In this document: piece after piece, positions 1 through 12,289 of the stretch
Numbering within the stretch: the first letter of the stretch is position 1
Layout: each line of letters starts with the position of its first letter
Source of the DNA: Pinus tabuliformis
Taxonomy: Eukaryota > Streptophyta > Pinopsida > Pinales > Pinaceae
DNA length: 64,000 bases
NCBI GenBank assembly: GCA_031772625.1
Contig: CM062810.1
Location: 452,228,014-452,292,013 of the forward strand
Direction of reading: 5' to 3'
The notes under the pieces: model-generated
The model's input: the letters and a program-made list of their open reading frames with translations, nothing else
Databases searched by the model: none
Told to the model about the DNA's origin: nothing
Program-made: the position numbers and the translations under genes

Positions 1-762
1 GCTAGGACTCCTACTCCAAATGATTTGAGGTCTAGTTGGGACTTCTTACAAGGGAGATCCCATAACATGTTTGTGGGTCCAGCATTGTCAACACATTCCT
101 AAGTTTGAGGGAAAGCAGGGAGACATGGTCTACAAACTTCATTACTTACCACCTTTGATGTGTTTCTAGTTTAATGACTGATGTCAGTATTTGGCTTAAA
201 ACCCTTCCATCAACCGTAGCTGAAAATATAGCCAAATGGTGCATTAAACTACCTTTTTCTTCTATTTAATAATTTCAATAACCTCAGTGTGTATTTTTTT
301 TAAAACTTCCAGTTATTGATCCATTATGAAACTAGCACAAAAATATTGACTACTTTGTGCCAAAACACTTCCACCTATGTCTTTGATCACATCCATCAAT
401 GTAGATGGAGTCAGAATTTAGTAAAAGGCCCCATTCCATATTACCTATTAGCTTATTGGTTATTTAAGTCTCTCCTTCCTCCTATTGTAAAGGGCATTTC
501 CTTCTCTAGAACCCTTACTGAAGACAAGGTCATTCATTTTTTCCCAACACCTAAATATAATGTATTCTCAGTGGGGTACATCTTATGACCATATAGCTCA
601 TGTTCCTCGTACATCAAATACTCTTGTTACTCAAAAACTTGGTATTCATGTTGATGGTCTTATTGGTTCTACCATTGGGATCACTATCAAACAAATGAGC
701 ATAAAATTTTCCTAGTTATCTATTATTGCTACCATCACCTCAACTAAACCTACTCACATTAT
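1..762. other. Left-edge region with an unrecognised coding remnant
   Basis: This stretch lies outside E1 and ends at its target-site duplication (ATTAT, 758-762). A plus-strand open frame at 316-588 (90 residues) contains GPIPYYLLAYWLFKSL and a KVIHFFPTPKYNVFS stretch that read like real protein, and coding-like sequence seems to go on in another frame to about 690. I do not recognise the family. It faintly resembles the extra reading frame of plant Tat/Athila elements, which often has an IPYxLL stretch, so it may be a fragment of an older retroelement. The rest shows no signal. Confidence 0.35.
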
Positions 763-2543
763 TGTTTAGTTAACTTAGTGTCCTAAATTGTTTGAATAAA
801 TTATCAACCGAGGTTTGTAAGCTGATGAAGTGTGGTGCATTATATGTGCTTAGTTAACCTTCTTGTTACTTCGTTGTTTTTCATTTTATGTTGATTTTGG
901 GGGGTTTTTGTTCTTTGATGTCTAAAAATGTACAACCTGAAACTATGAGAAAATTTAAGTGAATTTAATGAATTTTAAAGGAAAGGAAATGTTCCTAAGT
1001 TAATCTAATTTCCTAAAAATGGACCAAGAAATGTTGGCTAGTTAGAACCTAATAAAAAAAAAGCAGAGCATCTATCTTATCTTATCATTAGTCCTAATCC
1101 ACGGATATAATTCTTAAAACAAAGAATGAAATTGATGTAGAAGGTAAGTCAGTAATTGCATTCATTAAACATTCAACCATTCAATTTTGGAATATGATTA
1201 AATCAATATCCTTGAAATGATTATTGGAAATATCATTGATGCAACTAAGTGAGGATATGAAAGAAAAAAGGTAAAAGCATGTAAAACTAACTGTAAACAA
1301 CTAATGTATTTTTTACTTTCTCCAACATTCAAATGTGAAGCATTAACCTCTTGAAGTGTTGTGCAAGAAATAAATTATACCTTAGTTCCTAAGTTCCTAG
1401 GAAATTAACAATGTACTGAGTAAATTTAATCACTGTATGAATTAGACATTTAACCAGTTAGTTTAGGATCATTATCATCTTGAAATGGATTCTGAAAAAA
1501 TCCATTAACATAGTTAATTGACAATTATGTTCTAAGAAAATGAATGACAAAACAGTAAGAAAACTAAGCAATTATGTATTATTATTACTTCAATCATAAT
1601 TCAGTTTGGAAACCCGAGTCATTTTTCTCCATGAAATATCTTAGAAGACCAAGACTGCATAGTTGTGATTTATCATTATGCTATTGGTTAAAAAATGAAA
1701 TGAAATATCATCCTAATTTACAAAGCAAAATCGTTGAAAACAAAGTAATGGAAATTGAACTAAAAACCACAAATGAAAAGCCTCCTTCAGTGCAGGGGCC
1801 CTCTGCAACTGACGTGGTTGGAATGCTAGCTAGTTAAGGATGCACGTTAAATGATCATTGACAACACAAAATTTGTATTATGAAAAGAACAAAGTTTGAA
1901 TACAGAGTATTAGTAAAAATCTTGAACTTAACACGTAATTCCTACTAACTTCTCTTAGTTCTATGCAACTGATATTCAAAGGAAAATAACATAATTGTTT
2001 ATGAGATAAACTTGCTACAGGTGGTTAATTCGAATTACAATAGGACCATTTAAAATTTTGATCAGCTACAGGTGGCTGACTCGAATTAGATTTTCAACAG
2101 AACTATTAGACTCTTCATTAGCTATGAAAGAGAAAATCAAGAGTCCTACTGCTTTCGGATAACGTACTTTGACTCCATCTTTAACCATGACCTTAGGCTT
2201 GCTTTTCCGTCAATCTGGACCAAGTGAATAGGATAGAGTCCGTGTGGAGATGATTCTAGAAATGCCCATGTGGCCCAATTCTTCATTTGACATCTGGAAC
2301 CTGCCAAACCATGAGAGTAGCTACGTAATCCATAGTTAGCTACAGAATAGGTTACATTCTCTAGCTAATTTGCAAAAATCTATTCAAATAGCAAGAACAT
2401 GAAAACATAATAAGGAAATCACTTTAATGCTTTCCTTAAGACAAAACCTAACATTTATCATTGATTGGGTCTGTAATCTTATGAGAAAGTGAGGGAAAAG
2501 TTTAGGAAAAATGTCAAGGAGAGGGTAATTTTGAGGTTCAACA
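763..2543 (-). repeat. E1 3' LTR (left copy)
   Basis: About 1,781 bases, nearly the same length as the right copy at 15957-17740. It starts TGTTTAGT and ends TTCAACA on the plus strand, so in element sense it begins TGTTGAACC. The inner edge is fixed by the polypurine tract at 2544-2556 and the outer edge by the ATTAT duplication. Confidence 0.93.
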
Positions 2544-2556
2544 TACCCCCACTAAA
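2544..2556 (-). promoter_or_regulatory. E1 polypurine tract
   Basis: In element sense the sequence reads TTTTTAGTGGGGGTA just before the 3' LTR begins with TGTTGAACC. A purine-rich run touching the 3' LTR is where plus-strand DNA synthesis is primed in LTR elements. It fixes the minus-strand orientation. Confidence 0.8.
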
Positions 2557-2559
2557 AAT

Positions 2560-4260
2560 TAACTGTATGTCCTCATGAAATTTGCCAAAAATGTGAGTTC
2601 TTCCTCCCTACTGCATTTGCTCAGATGCCTCTGCTAGTACATCCAATTTCCTTCTTCTGTTCTTCTTTGAAGTGGTTGTCATTCTGGGCTTTCTCATAAG
2701 AAGCTTGTACTTAAGGTTAATGACTGCTTTGTTCAAAATCTTATTCTTTATTTTCAATTTCCTATTTTTCTTATACCACTGTCATAGATGCAGAATGGTA
2801 TTATCGTGAATTGCCTTGTCCAAATTATTTTGTTCCTTCAAGGTCTCATTCTCCTATTTGATATGTTTGTTCGATATCTCTAATTCATAAATTTCATGTT
2901 TGAGAGCATCAATTAGAGGTCCTTGTGGATTGACAAAAGGTTTTGGGTTCATTGAGACACTTCTCTTCTCTAGTGATTCTATATAGTCATATATTTGTTG
3001 TTGCACTGGGTCTATGCCTGGAGATATTCTACTTGGGATACCTTCGAAACGATGAACAAGAGAATTTTGAGGATTGCGTGTGGAAGAGGTGTTAACATGA
3101 GAATGGTTCTGGGGTTTCCTTGTCTAAATTTATAAACCCTGTCCCTTTTAATGATGTTTTATTTCCCAAACCTAAGAGTCTAGAGCTTCTAGAGCTCCTT
3201 CTAAGTTGTGGAGGACTTACATTCTCCTCATTTCTGACCTTTTTCTCCTTTCTTATCTTCCCTCTTTCCTTGATTTTCTTCCTAATTTATGTTAGTTCTT
3301 CAGAGATTAACTTTCAACATCTTTCTGTAATGAAGACTTAGGTCTATTTTCAATACTTATACCATTCTTCTTTCTTCTACTTCTTCTGGCATTATCTTCT
3401 TTAGGTGACTTTGGTGCTTCTTGGAAATGGTTTCTAGTAAGGAAATTCTCCTAGGTATCTCCTATGTTTTTTAAATGAAACTCAATCTATATCTTTATCA
3501 GATGATGATGATACATGGTTGAATCTATGAACTCTATTCTCTTTTGCACATTTGAGGCCATCCTTCTTAAACTATTTAGAAGGAAAAAAGGAAGATTGTT
3601 TTCTCCATTTTCTGAGAACTTCAATCAGTAAATGGATATGGTATACATACATGCAACCAAACCTCCCCTCACAAGTGATAAATTTATGTAAAACCAAGAG
3701 CATGTTCCTCCACTTTATTTTAAGAGCCGAAATGAGAATACCTTTTCTAAAATAGAGACATACATACCTGGGTTTTTGAGTATTACTTTCCATGATTCGT
3801 TATGGAACTCCTTGTTCTTGAACTATCTTTCAGCATGCCTTGTAAGTTTTGTAGCGTCGGTCATGAATGACTCAATCACTGCAAACTTGATACCTCTGAA
3901 TTCTACCTCTGTGTCATCAAAAGATCAAGTAAGGGATTTTTTAATCTCCTTATGAAAACCATCAAATTTCTCTATGAATTTAAGCCATCCAGCTTTTTGC
4001 AACATTTCCTTGAGCTGTGGGTATCCTTCTATTTACTTTTCTCCTACGGTTCTGATTTGACAATAAGCCCCATGCCTTCTACTACGCAGAGTTCTCGACC
4101 TTCATAATTACGATTCCCGGTTATATGAAATGAATTGGTTGTGAATACAGTGAAAGGGACTGCGGGTTTGTATGAAATAAATAGATGGTAGGGGTTATGG
4201 AGAAACTTAGACAAGTATGTCATGTTGTAGTCATGACCATTAATAATCAATGAGGGAGTT
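2560..4260 (-). pseudogene. E1 extra reading frame downstream of integrase (remnant)
   Basis: This region lies between integrase and the 3' LTR, where some Tat/Athila elements carry an additional frame beyond gag-pol. On the sense strand it keeps protein-like sequence in pieces. The clearest is FITCEGRFGCMYVYHIHLL (3623-3682). A charged stretch near 2830-2940 (LIDALKHEIYELEISNKHIK) looks like coiled coil. The motif CEGR(F/Y)...YxYHxxLL is also present at the matching place of E4 (44286-44359), which supports a real conserved protein. Its function is unknown to me; such frames have been called env-like or additional ORFs. It is a broken fossil with several breaks. Confidence 0.6.
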
Positions 4261-4605
4261 AATTATGGACCGTTATGTGGAAAAATATGGAGGATGTGGC
4301 AGATATGTAGTATGATGGAGATTGCAATAAAATCAAATGATGATTCGTCAAGGAAACATATGAATATCGATATTATATATGCTTTATGTTTTAACCTTGC
4401 TATTTAAAATAAATTTTTGCACTTTACCTTTTAGAACTTAACCTTTCTGTTTGTTGTTTTCTTTGGTGTTGATTCGTAGGTACCCTTTTAGCATATTGGT
4501 CTTCAGAAAATATTCTTCAATTTCCTACAATCATCATTTGTTTGTAAGTTGTATAATTATTCTAGAGTTGCTGAATGAGATATGGCTACAGAATCAAATT
4601 AGATG

Positions 4606-4800
4606 CAGAATGGAATCAACTGCAAAACATGATAAAAAAAATGAAGTATGGCTATGGAACATGAATGTGAAATGAAATGGAAATGGAATATGACAGTGAA
4701 ATGGAATGAAAGTGGAGTGAGATGGAATGAAACTGTAAGATAAAATGAAAATGGGGTGAGATGGAATGAGACTGCAAAATGAAATGAATTTGCAGATTAT
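4606..4800. repeat. Degenerate GAAATGGAAT-rich tract
   Basis: A purine-rich stretch built of loose repeats of words such as GAAATGGAAT and GTGAGATGGAATGA. It lies inside E1 between the extra frame and the microsatellite. It looks like simple-sequence drift, not coding. Confidence 0.6.
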
Positions 4801-4979
4801 GAACTGCAAGTAAATGTAGCTTTATGTCACTACTTATTACAGAAATGAAATGTAAAATATAGGATGTCAGAAATCTTTGATTTTCACACTATATTTTCTG
4901 TATAAGTATGCCAATGAATGATTGGTTTTCATACTTATACATTTTATTATTATTTTTTATGCTTCTTTTATGATTTTTT

Positions 4980-4983
<4 letters not shown>

Positions 4984-5067
<84 letters not shown>

Positions 5068-5126
5068 ATATCTATATCTATATCTATATCTATATCTATA
5101 TCTATATCTATATCTATATCTATCTA

Positions 5127-5177
<51 letters not shown>
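4984..5177. repeat. Compound microsatellite (TA)n-(TATATC)n-(TATC)n-(TA)n
   Basis: A TA run of about 80 bases is followed by about ten TATATC units (roughly 5061-5121), a short TATC run near 5120-5130 and a second TA run to 5177. It lies just downstream of the E1 integrase in element sense. The open frames across it are simple-repeat translations. Confidence 0.97.
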
Positions 5178-5180
<3 letters not shown>

Positions 5181-5240
5181 AAAAATAAAATCTAAGTTAG
5201 TGGAGAAGAAGAATTCTTCTTCATCAACTTCATTTCAGTG

Positions 5241-6380
5241 TTATCTTGGAAAATGTTGATAAAATCCTCTCGAAATTGGCTTATGATATATCTTCAACTG
5301 ATGACCATTCACAAGAAGAGGTACCTTTCTTTCATCTATTGTTCTTATTGTCACTGCTCCATTATTAAAGACTTCTTCAATCTCATATGGCCCAAGCCAA
5401 TGAGTTTGAAATTTTCCTTGAAAATCTTTGAATTTTGAATCGAACAAAAGTACCCAATCCCCTACTTGAAACTTCTTATCCTTGATATACTTATCATGCC
5501 ATTTAGTCCTTTGCTGCTGGATTATACTGGTCCTTTGAATTGCACCTTGCCTGATTTCATCATGCTTATTGAGTTGCTCCAATCTATGTTTTTGTGCTTC
5601 TAATAAATCCAGTCCCAATTGGACTACCATCTTGAAGGTTCTGATTTGAAATTCTATAGGGAACAGGACTTGCTTCCCATAAATAAGCTCATAGGAAGTA
5701 TGTCCTGTTGTGTTCCTCCATGTAGTTCTGTAGGCCCATAAGGCTTCAGGAAGCCTTTCTGCCCAATATCTTCTATGTAGATGTACAGTCTTAGTGAGAA
5801 TTCCTTCAATCACCTTATTGGTATATTCAACTTGACCATTTTCTTGTGGATGATAAGTAGTAGATTTTTTGTGTTTGATCTTGTAATCTTCCACAAGCCT
5901 TTCCACCATTTTAGATGTAAATTGAAATCCCTGATCTGTCTCAATTTCTCTTGGAACACCAAAACGAGTGAAAATGTCCTCAAAAAGAAAATTAACTACA
6001 GATTTTTCATTAGTAAAAGGTAATGCTTTAGCCTCTACCCATTTAGTGACATAATCAGTGCATACCAAAATATACTTCTTTTGTTTAGATGGAGGATTAA
6101 TTGGTCCAACAAAATCCAAGGTCCATTTTTCAAAAGGTTCAATGAGTACCTGAGTTTGTAGTGGCATTTCATCTGAAGGAGCAAGTTATGCTACCCTCTG
6201 GAAACTATCACACCTTTTAACATATTCTTTGGCATCTCTGAAGATGGAGGGCCAATAATATCCTAAATGAGGTTGTCCTCTTGTCAGCAAAGCATCCACC
6301 ACAAGGTTCATCATGACATGCCTTAAGAATTTCAGGCATTTCATCTTCTTGAATACATCTTCTAATCATGAGATTTGGAC
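5241..6380 (-). pseudogene. E1 integrase
   Basis: A long open stretch (5241-6167, 308 codons) holds the integrase core and C-terminal part. The catalytic signs are LVCTDYVTKW (first Asp), IETDQGFQFTS (second Asp) and HPQENGQVEYTNK (Glu). A GPY/F-type module follows (WLGPYEIEEVFNNGAV). The DFVGPINPPSKQKKYILVC run is typical of Tat/Athila integrases. Remnants of the N-terminal zinc-binding part lie at about 6170-6380. No chromodomain is visible at the C-terminus, which fits a non-chromovirus. Part of a broken polyprotein. Confidence 0.93.
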
Positions 6381-6599
6381 TTGTTTTATACAATTCATTA
6401 GTAATCCATGAGTAACTTGCACTTGTTTGAATGATTTTTTTTTTTCTCCTTAGGAGACAAATGTAAAGGTAATTTTCCTGTGACTAAGTAATTAGGAATA
6501 TCTACAAACCAAGGGGTCTAAGTAGTTACTGCAAAGAGACATTCATCAGGAAATTTATCTTCAACTGGAGTGTCATCTTTGATATTTTGAATTCTAGAC

Positions 6600-7770
6600 A
6601 AGAAATCAATGACTATCTTTTGTTTTCCATGTCTATCTAGAATAGTGATGTTGAATTCTTGTAGGAGTAATAACCATCTTGTAGCTCTTCAATTAGTAAA
6701 AGGTTTATTCATTAAGTACCTAATTGCAGAGTGTTCTGTATGAACAAAGGTTTCATAGTCTATTATGTAATGTCTGAACTTGTTGATAGCATGAACAACA
6801 GCTAAGAATTCCTTTTCAGTTACAATGTAATTTAACTCAGTGGGAGTCAAATTCTTGCTTGTGTAATAGATGGCATAGGGGATCAAATCGTGTATCTGAA
6901 GCATCTGTTGAAATGTGAAAAGGTAGTTTCCAATTTGGACCTCTTAAGATGGGTGCTTAATTTTTTTTTTCTTTCAAAGTCTCAAATGCCAACTGGCAAT
7001 CAAGATTCCAATTGAATTCACAATCTTTGGTGAGTAATTTGAAGAGTGGGAATGATAGTTTAGTGAAATTTTCTATAAACCTTCTATAGTATCTTGTGAA
7101 TCCTAGAAAACTTGTAACATCCTTTTGAGAACTTGGAATTGATAGTTTAGAGATGACTTCAACTTTAGATTTATCAACTTTAATTCCATCTCCTGAAATG
7201 TGATGTCCTAAAACAATCCGTTCTGTAAACATCATAAAACATTTTTCATGGCTTAGTGAAAGGTTTGCTTCCTTACATATTTTAATAAGTTTTTCCAAAT
7301 TTTCTAAAGCTTCTTCAAATGTATTCCCATAAACTGTAAAGTCATCCATATACACTTCTAGACAATCATGTATTAGATCAGAAAAAATTCCTAGTACTAC
7401 TCTTTGGAATATTGTTGGTGCATTGTACAATCCAAAAGGAAGTACTCGGTAGGCATAAGCTCCCCATGGACAGGTGAATGTGGTTTATCTTGATCTTCAG
7501 GTGCTACCTGAATTTGATTGTAACCATTAAAACCATCCAAAAATGAGAAATACTTCTTTCTTGCTAATGTATCTAACACTTGATCTATAGAGGGCAAAGG
7601 AAAATGATATTTTAGGGTAGCTTTATTCAATTCTCAATAATAAATGCATACCCTCCATTTACCATTCTTTTTAGGCACAATCACTAGAGGAGAAACCCAC
7701 TGGCTGTATGAAATTAGGTAAATGAAGTTTACATTCAGTAATTTTTGCAACTCCTCTTTCAAAATTTCCC
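6600..7770 (-). pseudogene. E1 reverse transcriptase and RNase H
   Basis: Reverse transcriptase is shown by HFPLPSIDQVLDTLARKKYF and FLDGFNGYNQIQ (about 7520-7610) and by the catalytic YMDDFTVYG (near 7340). The thumb/connection follows (LGFTRYYRRFIENF, near 7080). RNase H remnants are at 6689-6904 (LTPTELNYIVTEKEFLAVVHAI). In the family these copy the element RNA into DNA inside particles. Several breaks interrupt the reading frame. Confidence 0.92.
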
Positions 7771-8167
7771 TAAGATTTGGATTCATCCTTATTTGGATTC
7801 ATCTTAGGACTAATTCCTTTCATGTCAGTGTATTCCCATGCATATGCTGAAGAATATTGTTGTAATGTTTTGATTAGCTTTTCGTGTTGTAATTTTTCCA
7901 AGTTATTGTTTATGTTCAATGTTTTCCCTAGAAAGATTTCAACTATAGAGCACCAAATTCTTCCATAGAATAAAGAGACATCTACCTAGATGACAAAAAT
8001 TCATTGGATTTTTCTTGAAATTGATCATGTTCATATTCTGGAGATGATTCAAAATTTTCCATTATATTTCAGATTTGACTATCTTCACTAATGGTTGAAA
8101 TAGTAAAGAGAAATTGAATATCATTTTCATCATCAATCCATTCTTTGTCATCTATCTCTGAGATTGT

Positions 8168-8782
8168 TCATGCTGGAGGATATAGAGTGAATTTCTTAGT
8201 TGAGTTACCATCAGAGATATACATATCACCAGATCTACAATGAATGAAAGCATCAGCTATAGCCAACCAAGGTCTTCCTAATATAAGTGGATGTCCTCCT
8301 AGATTATTCTTAGGAGTGAAGATCATAAAATCAATAGGGTACTCCCAAGAGTCTAAGGAAATTGAAATATCTTCTAACACACCATCTGGTTTGATTACAG
8401 ATCTATCTACCAATTGCAGTAATGTAGGTGTATAAAGAAGATTAGGAAGCTTGAGTTGTTCCATGGTTTGTTTGCTCATGATGTTTATTGCTACTCCTAA
8501 ATCAATCAATGTATTCAGAATTTCAACTCCATTGATATGTGTTTCTACAACTGGGCTTCCTGGATCTATATATTTTTGTATGGCAATTTTTACCATCATT
8601 ATGTCTCCTATTTTTCCTGCCAGCTGAATTCTTTTTATTTCTTTTATTTTTCCTCCTGGTTTATTCATGCCCAACTCCTTTATTATTTTAGCTAGAATTG
8701 GAATCTCCTTAATGGCTTGTAACAAAGGGATTTTGATATAGAAATTTTTCAATTCATTTAGAAAATCATAATTAGGCAACAT
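8168..8782 (-). pseudogene. E1 aspartic protease region
   Basis: A 204-codon stretch has the retropepsin-like layout of Tat/Athila elements: IKIPLLQAIKEIP upstream, the active-site region LNTLIDLGVAINIMS, then LQLVDRSVIKPDGVLEDI and HPLILGRPWLAIADAF. In the family this enzyme cuts the gag-pol polyprotein. It sits between the gag linker and reverse transcriptase, as expected. Confidence 0.88.
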
Positions 8783-9585
8783 AATATGCTTTTCTACTCG
8801 TCTATCAACTTGAAATCTTTCAGGAAAAGGAGGTGTAGAAGTGTATATTGGTGGTTGCTCTATGACAGGAGTTGAGTTTATTGGTTCTTTCTACTTTTCA
8901 TTTTCAATATTCTAGTTTTGAAGAGATGTTCCTTAAAAACTTTTATTTGGTTGTAGAGAATCTTCCTCAGAATTGTCTTATTCTTGAATAACTACATAAG
9001 GATTTTTCTTTTCTAATATCCTACTAGATCTTAGTTGGACATCATTGAGATCTAGAGGAGTGATCATATAAGTTGGAAATTATTGTCCTTCCACCATATA
9101 GATATTCTGAGGATTTTTATTGTTGTGGTTTGGTAATGGTTGGGCAGGTAACTGATTTGGTCTCTGTGGGAATGGCAGTGAAAGTTGAAGATTTTGGTTT
9201 TGAAGTTGGGGCTTTTGATTTTGTTGAGGAATTTGTTGGGGAGGACAGTTTGTATATGATGAAGGATATTTATAGTATTGAGAGAATCTTTCATAGGGAC
9301 TTTTCATTCCTTGAGCCCAAGGTTGAGATTGAGATTGAGATTGAGGCCTGTTGGGTTGTGTTATATTCTTTCCATGACTAGCCCACGTAGTTAATATGGG
9401 GGTTAGAAGGGGGGCAGACGCCCCCATTCGTTGTGCCGATTGCGTAGTGGGGGGAGTCATAGGGGGTTTGAGGAGAGCAAGTAACTGCACTCTATGCGGT
9501 CCAGGGCAGTGCCCTAGAAAATTTTGGTTTTGGATCCTATATTAGGTTGGGTGGACCAACCTATGGTTTGTGCATGTTTTTCGCA

Positions 9586-9658
9586 CATGGTTTTGGATGC
9601 GATGGTTTTCGGTCCATGGTTTTGGACGTGATGGTTTTCGGTCCATGGTATTGGATGC
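9586..9658 (+). repeat. 29-base tandem repeat in C1 LTR
   Basis: About 2.5 units of CATGGTTTTGG...GGTTTTCGGTC start at 9586, 9615 and 9644. The array is just upstream of the TATA box, the usual place of enhancer repeats in plant copia LTRs. A matching array is in the other LTR. A regulatory role is inferred from position. Confidence 0.75.
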
Positions 9659-9667
9659 TTCGACATG

Positions 9668-9674
9668 TATAAAT
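9668..9674 (+). promoter_or_regulatory. C1 LTR TATA box
   Basis: TATAAAT, preserved in the other LTR at 14132-14138, downstream of the tandem repeats. It probably marked the U3/R promoter. Confidence 0.6.
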
Positions 9675-9849
9675 ATGTATTGTAACATTGAAAGGAACAT
9701 AATGAAAAATCAAGCTAGTAGTCCTAGTTTTGGGATCTAGGGGAAAATATTTGTGTATATGTGTTTTATGTGTTGTGCTCTCGCATTGTTTATTTTCTAT
9801 GTTTTATAATTCGTATGTAGGTAATTTTTGTATGAGGTTAAAACCTACA

Positions 9850-9864
9850 TTTCATATCAGAGCT
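9850..9864 (+). promoter_or_regulatory. C1 primer-binding site, initiator-Met type
   Basis: Right after the 5' LTR the sequence TTTCATATCAGAGC is a degraded form of TGGTATCAGAGC, the initiator-Met primer site used by most plant copia elements. Confidence 0.7.
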
Positions 9865-9971
9865 GTTTTGGCTTCAAGGGGACTCCTTTGCTGCTGAGGG
9901 GTTTCGGTTGGGCCTGTGGTAGACCCTGTTCAGTGGGAGATCTGCAGGATCGATTCTGGTGGTGAAAGAAG

Positions 9972-10969
9972 ATGGCGAGTAGTGGAAATATAGAGATCGA
10001 GAAATTTAATGGTTGAAGTTTTGAGTTATGGAAAGCAAGATGGAGGATCTATTGGTGGATAAAGATCAGTGGATCGTGGTAGATCCAGGTACTAAACCAA
10101 CGGGACTGTCCGATGAAGAATGGAAGAAGTTGGATCAGAAGGCAAAGAGAATAATACAATTGTGTGTATTAGATTCAGTATTGCTGAATGTATCAGGGGA
10201 AGCTATGGTGAAGGCTTTGTGGGACAAGTTAGGGACTTTGTACCAATCTAAGTCTCTGGTGAATAAATTGTTCCTACGGAAAAAGCTGTATAACCTGAGG
10301 ATGAAAGATGGAGACTCGGTGACAGAGCATTTGAACGCATTTAATATTGTGGTAAGTCAGTTATCATCTGTTGATATTAAAATTTCAGATGAAGATAAGT
10401 GCATCAGTTTGTTGTGTTCTCTACCAGATTCATGGGATAGTCTGGTTATTGCAATAGGTAGCAATGCAACTACCTTACTGTTTGATGAAATCATCTCATC
10501 CTTGTTGATGGAGGAAATGAGATGGAAAAGTATGGAGAGCCAGAATGGTGATGCCTTGTTTGTACGAGGACGGTACCAGAACATAAACAAAAATAAGTCA
10601 TTGAGTGAGAGGTGTAAATCTAGAGGGATATCTAAATCTCCAGGAAAACCTGTAAAGGTGGTGTGCTGGAAATGCAAAAAGGAAGGGCACTACAAAAGGG
10701 ACTATAAATTTAAATCTCCTAATAAAGGAAAGGGATCTGATGATGCCCCTTCTGCAGAGGCGAAAACCACCTTAGATGAAGGTGGGGATGTGTACTTGGC
10801 TTCTTTAAGTACACATGTAGATCATGAGGCATGGTTGATTGACTCAGGTGCATCCTTTCACTTCACTCCCCATAGAGAGTGGTTCTGCGAGTATGAGAAA
10901 TATGATGGTGGTGTTGTCTTCTTGGAAGGGTTAGAACACTTCCGGGTGTTCTGCATATTCCTGCATTAA
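9972..10969 (+). pseudogene. C1 gag and protease
   Basis: Gag of the copia UBN2 type starts at an ATG at 9972 (MASSGNIEIEKFNG). It has LYQSKSLVNKLFLRKKLYNL and the zinc knuckle CWKCKKEGHYKRD near 10670-10710. The protease follows with WLIDSGASFHFTPHREWF (about 10835-10890), with the catalytic DSGAS. In the family gag forms the particle and protease matures it. Similar in layout to Tnt1. Broken copy. Confidence 0.92.
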
Positions 10970-11019
10970 GTATAAATCTGATTTCTGTAAGCAAGCTTGA
11001 TGATGCAGGTGTAAAAACA

Positions 11020-12193
11020 GTGTTCGAGAAGGATACCTGCAAGATGGTTCGAGGGGCACTGATATTGATGCGGGGAGTTCGAATTGCAACTCTGTACAAG
11101 CTGCAAGGTAGCATTGTTGCTGATGGGTGCAACAATAGTTTGGTTCCTAAAAGTGGAGCAGAAAATCTAGTGGTCTCTGGAGAGAAGTCCATGTTGTGGC
11201 ATCAAAGGCTTGGACATATTAGAGAGAAGGGCCTTCGAATACTTCATGGTAAAGGTATGGTAGAAGGTATGAGTAATATCTATGAATTTTTATTTTTGTG
11301 AAAATTGTGTATATGGGAAGAAAAATTGGGTGAGGTTCCCCTCTGGGGGTAAGAGGGCGAAATAAATATTAGATCTTGTTCAAAGTGATCTATTTGGACC
11401 TGTGAAGGTTCCATCACTGGGTAAGTCTGTGTACTATGTATCCCTTATAGATGACTTCATAATAAATACATGGATATATTTCCTTAAGAAGAAATTTGAG
11501 GTCTTCAATAGGTTTAAAGAATTTAAGGCTCTGGTGGAAAACCAGAAAGAGAAGAAGATAAAGGCACTGAGGACAGATAACAGTGGAGAGTTTTGCAGTA
11601 AGGAATTTGAAGAATTCTATAATAAGTGTGGTATAGCATGGCAGAAGACTACTCCATACACACCTGAGCAAAATGGAGTTGTAGAAAGAATTAACAAGAC
11701 GTTGATGGGAAGGGAAAGAGGCATGCTGAGTGGTGCAGGGTTAGGACAAGAATTCTGGGCAGAGGCAGTGGAGACAACATGTTACCTGGTCAATAGATCA
11801 CCTTCATTAGCGTTGGAGGATAAGACTCCACAAGAGGTATGGACTGGTAAGAAACCCTCTCTTTCATACCTGAGGGTATTTGGATGTGATGCATATGTAC
11901 ATGTTTCAAAGGAGAAATGAAACAAGTTGGATAGTAAATCTAAAAAGTGCATCTTTATTGGGTATAAGGATGGTTTAAAGGGTTATAAGCTTTGGAACCC
12001 AGTAACAAGGAAGGTTGCCTACAACCGAGATGTGGTGTTCAGAGAGGTAAAAGATGTTATTAAACATGATGTCCAACCAAAGGAACCTGAGAAGATAGAG
12101 TTTGAGCTAAAGGATGAAGAATCAAACTCTACAACAGAGGAGGAATCAGAAGATGAAGAGCCACAAACTCCGAGTGTGAGAAGATCAGTTTGA
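11020..12193 (+). pseudogene. C1 integrase
   Basis: The pre-integrase domain gives MLWHQRLGHIREKGLRIL (about 11190-11245), with the zinc-binding His residues. The core has IDDFI and ALRTDNSGEF (second Asp) and TPEQNGVVERIN (Glu). The C-terminal part is FIGYKDGLKGYKLWNP and RDVVFREV (11927-12060). All are typical of Tork-type copia integrases. Fossil copy with breaks. Confidence 0.93.
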
Positions 12194-12289
12194 GAAAGAA
12201 GGCAGCCAGAAAGATATAGTCCATCTGCTTTCTGTTCAAATTTTTCTTTATCTATTACTGATGATGATCCCAAAACTACGAAGGAAGGA

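Larger units (their letters stand above)
9349..9849 (+). repeat. C1 5' LTR
   Basis: It starts TGTTGGGTT and ends AAACCTACA, and is 501 bases long against 420 for the 3' LTR. It has a TATA box (TATAAAT, 9668-9674) and a 29-base internal tandem repeat. Confidence 0.93.

Noticed and set aside
4918-5259. Open frames of 113 and 85 codons rich in Ile-Tyr
   Set aside because: They are translations of the TA/TATATC microsatellite.
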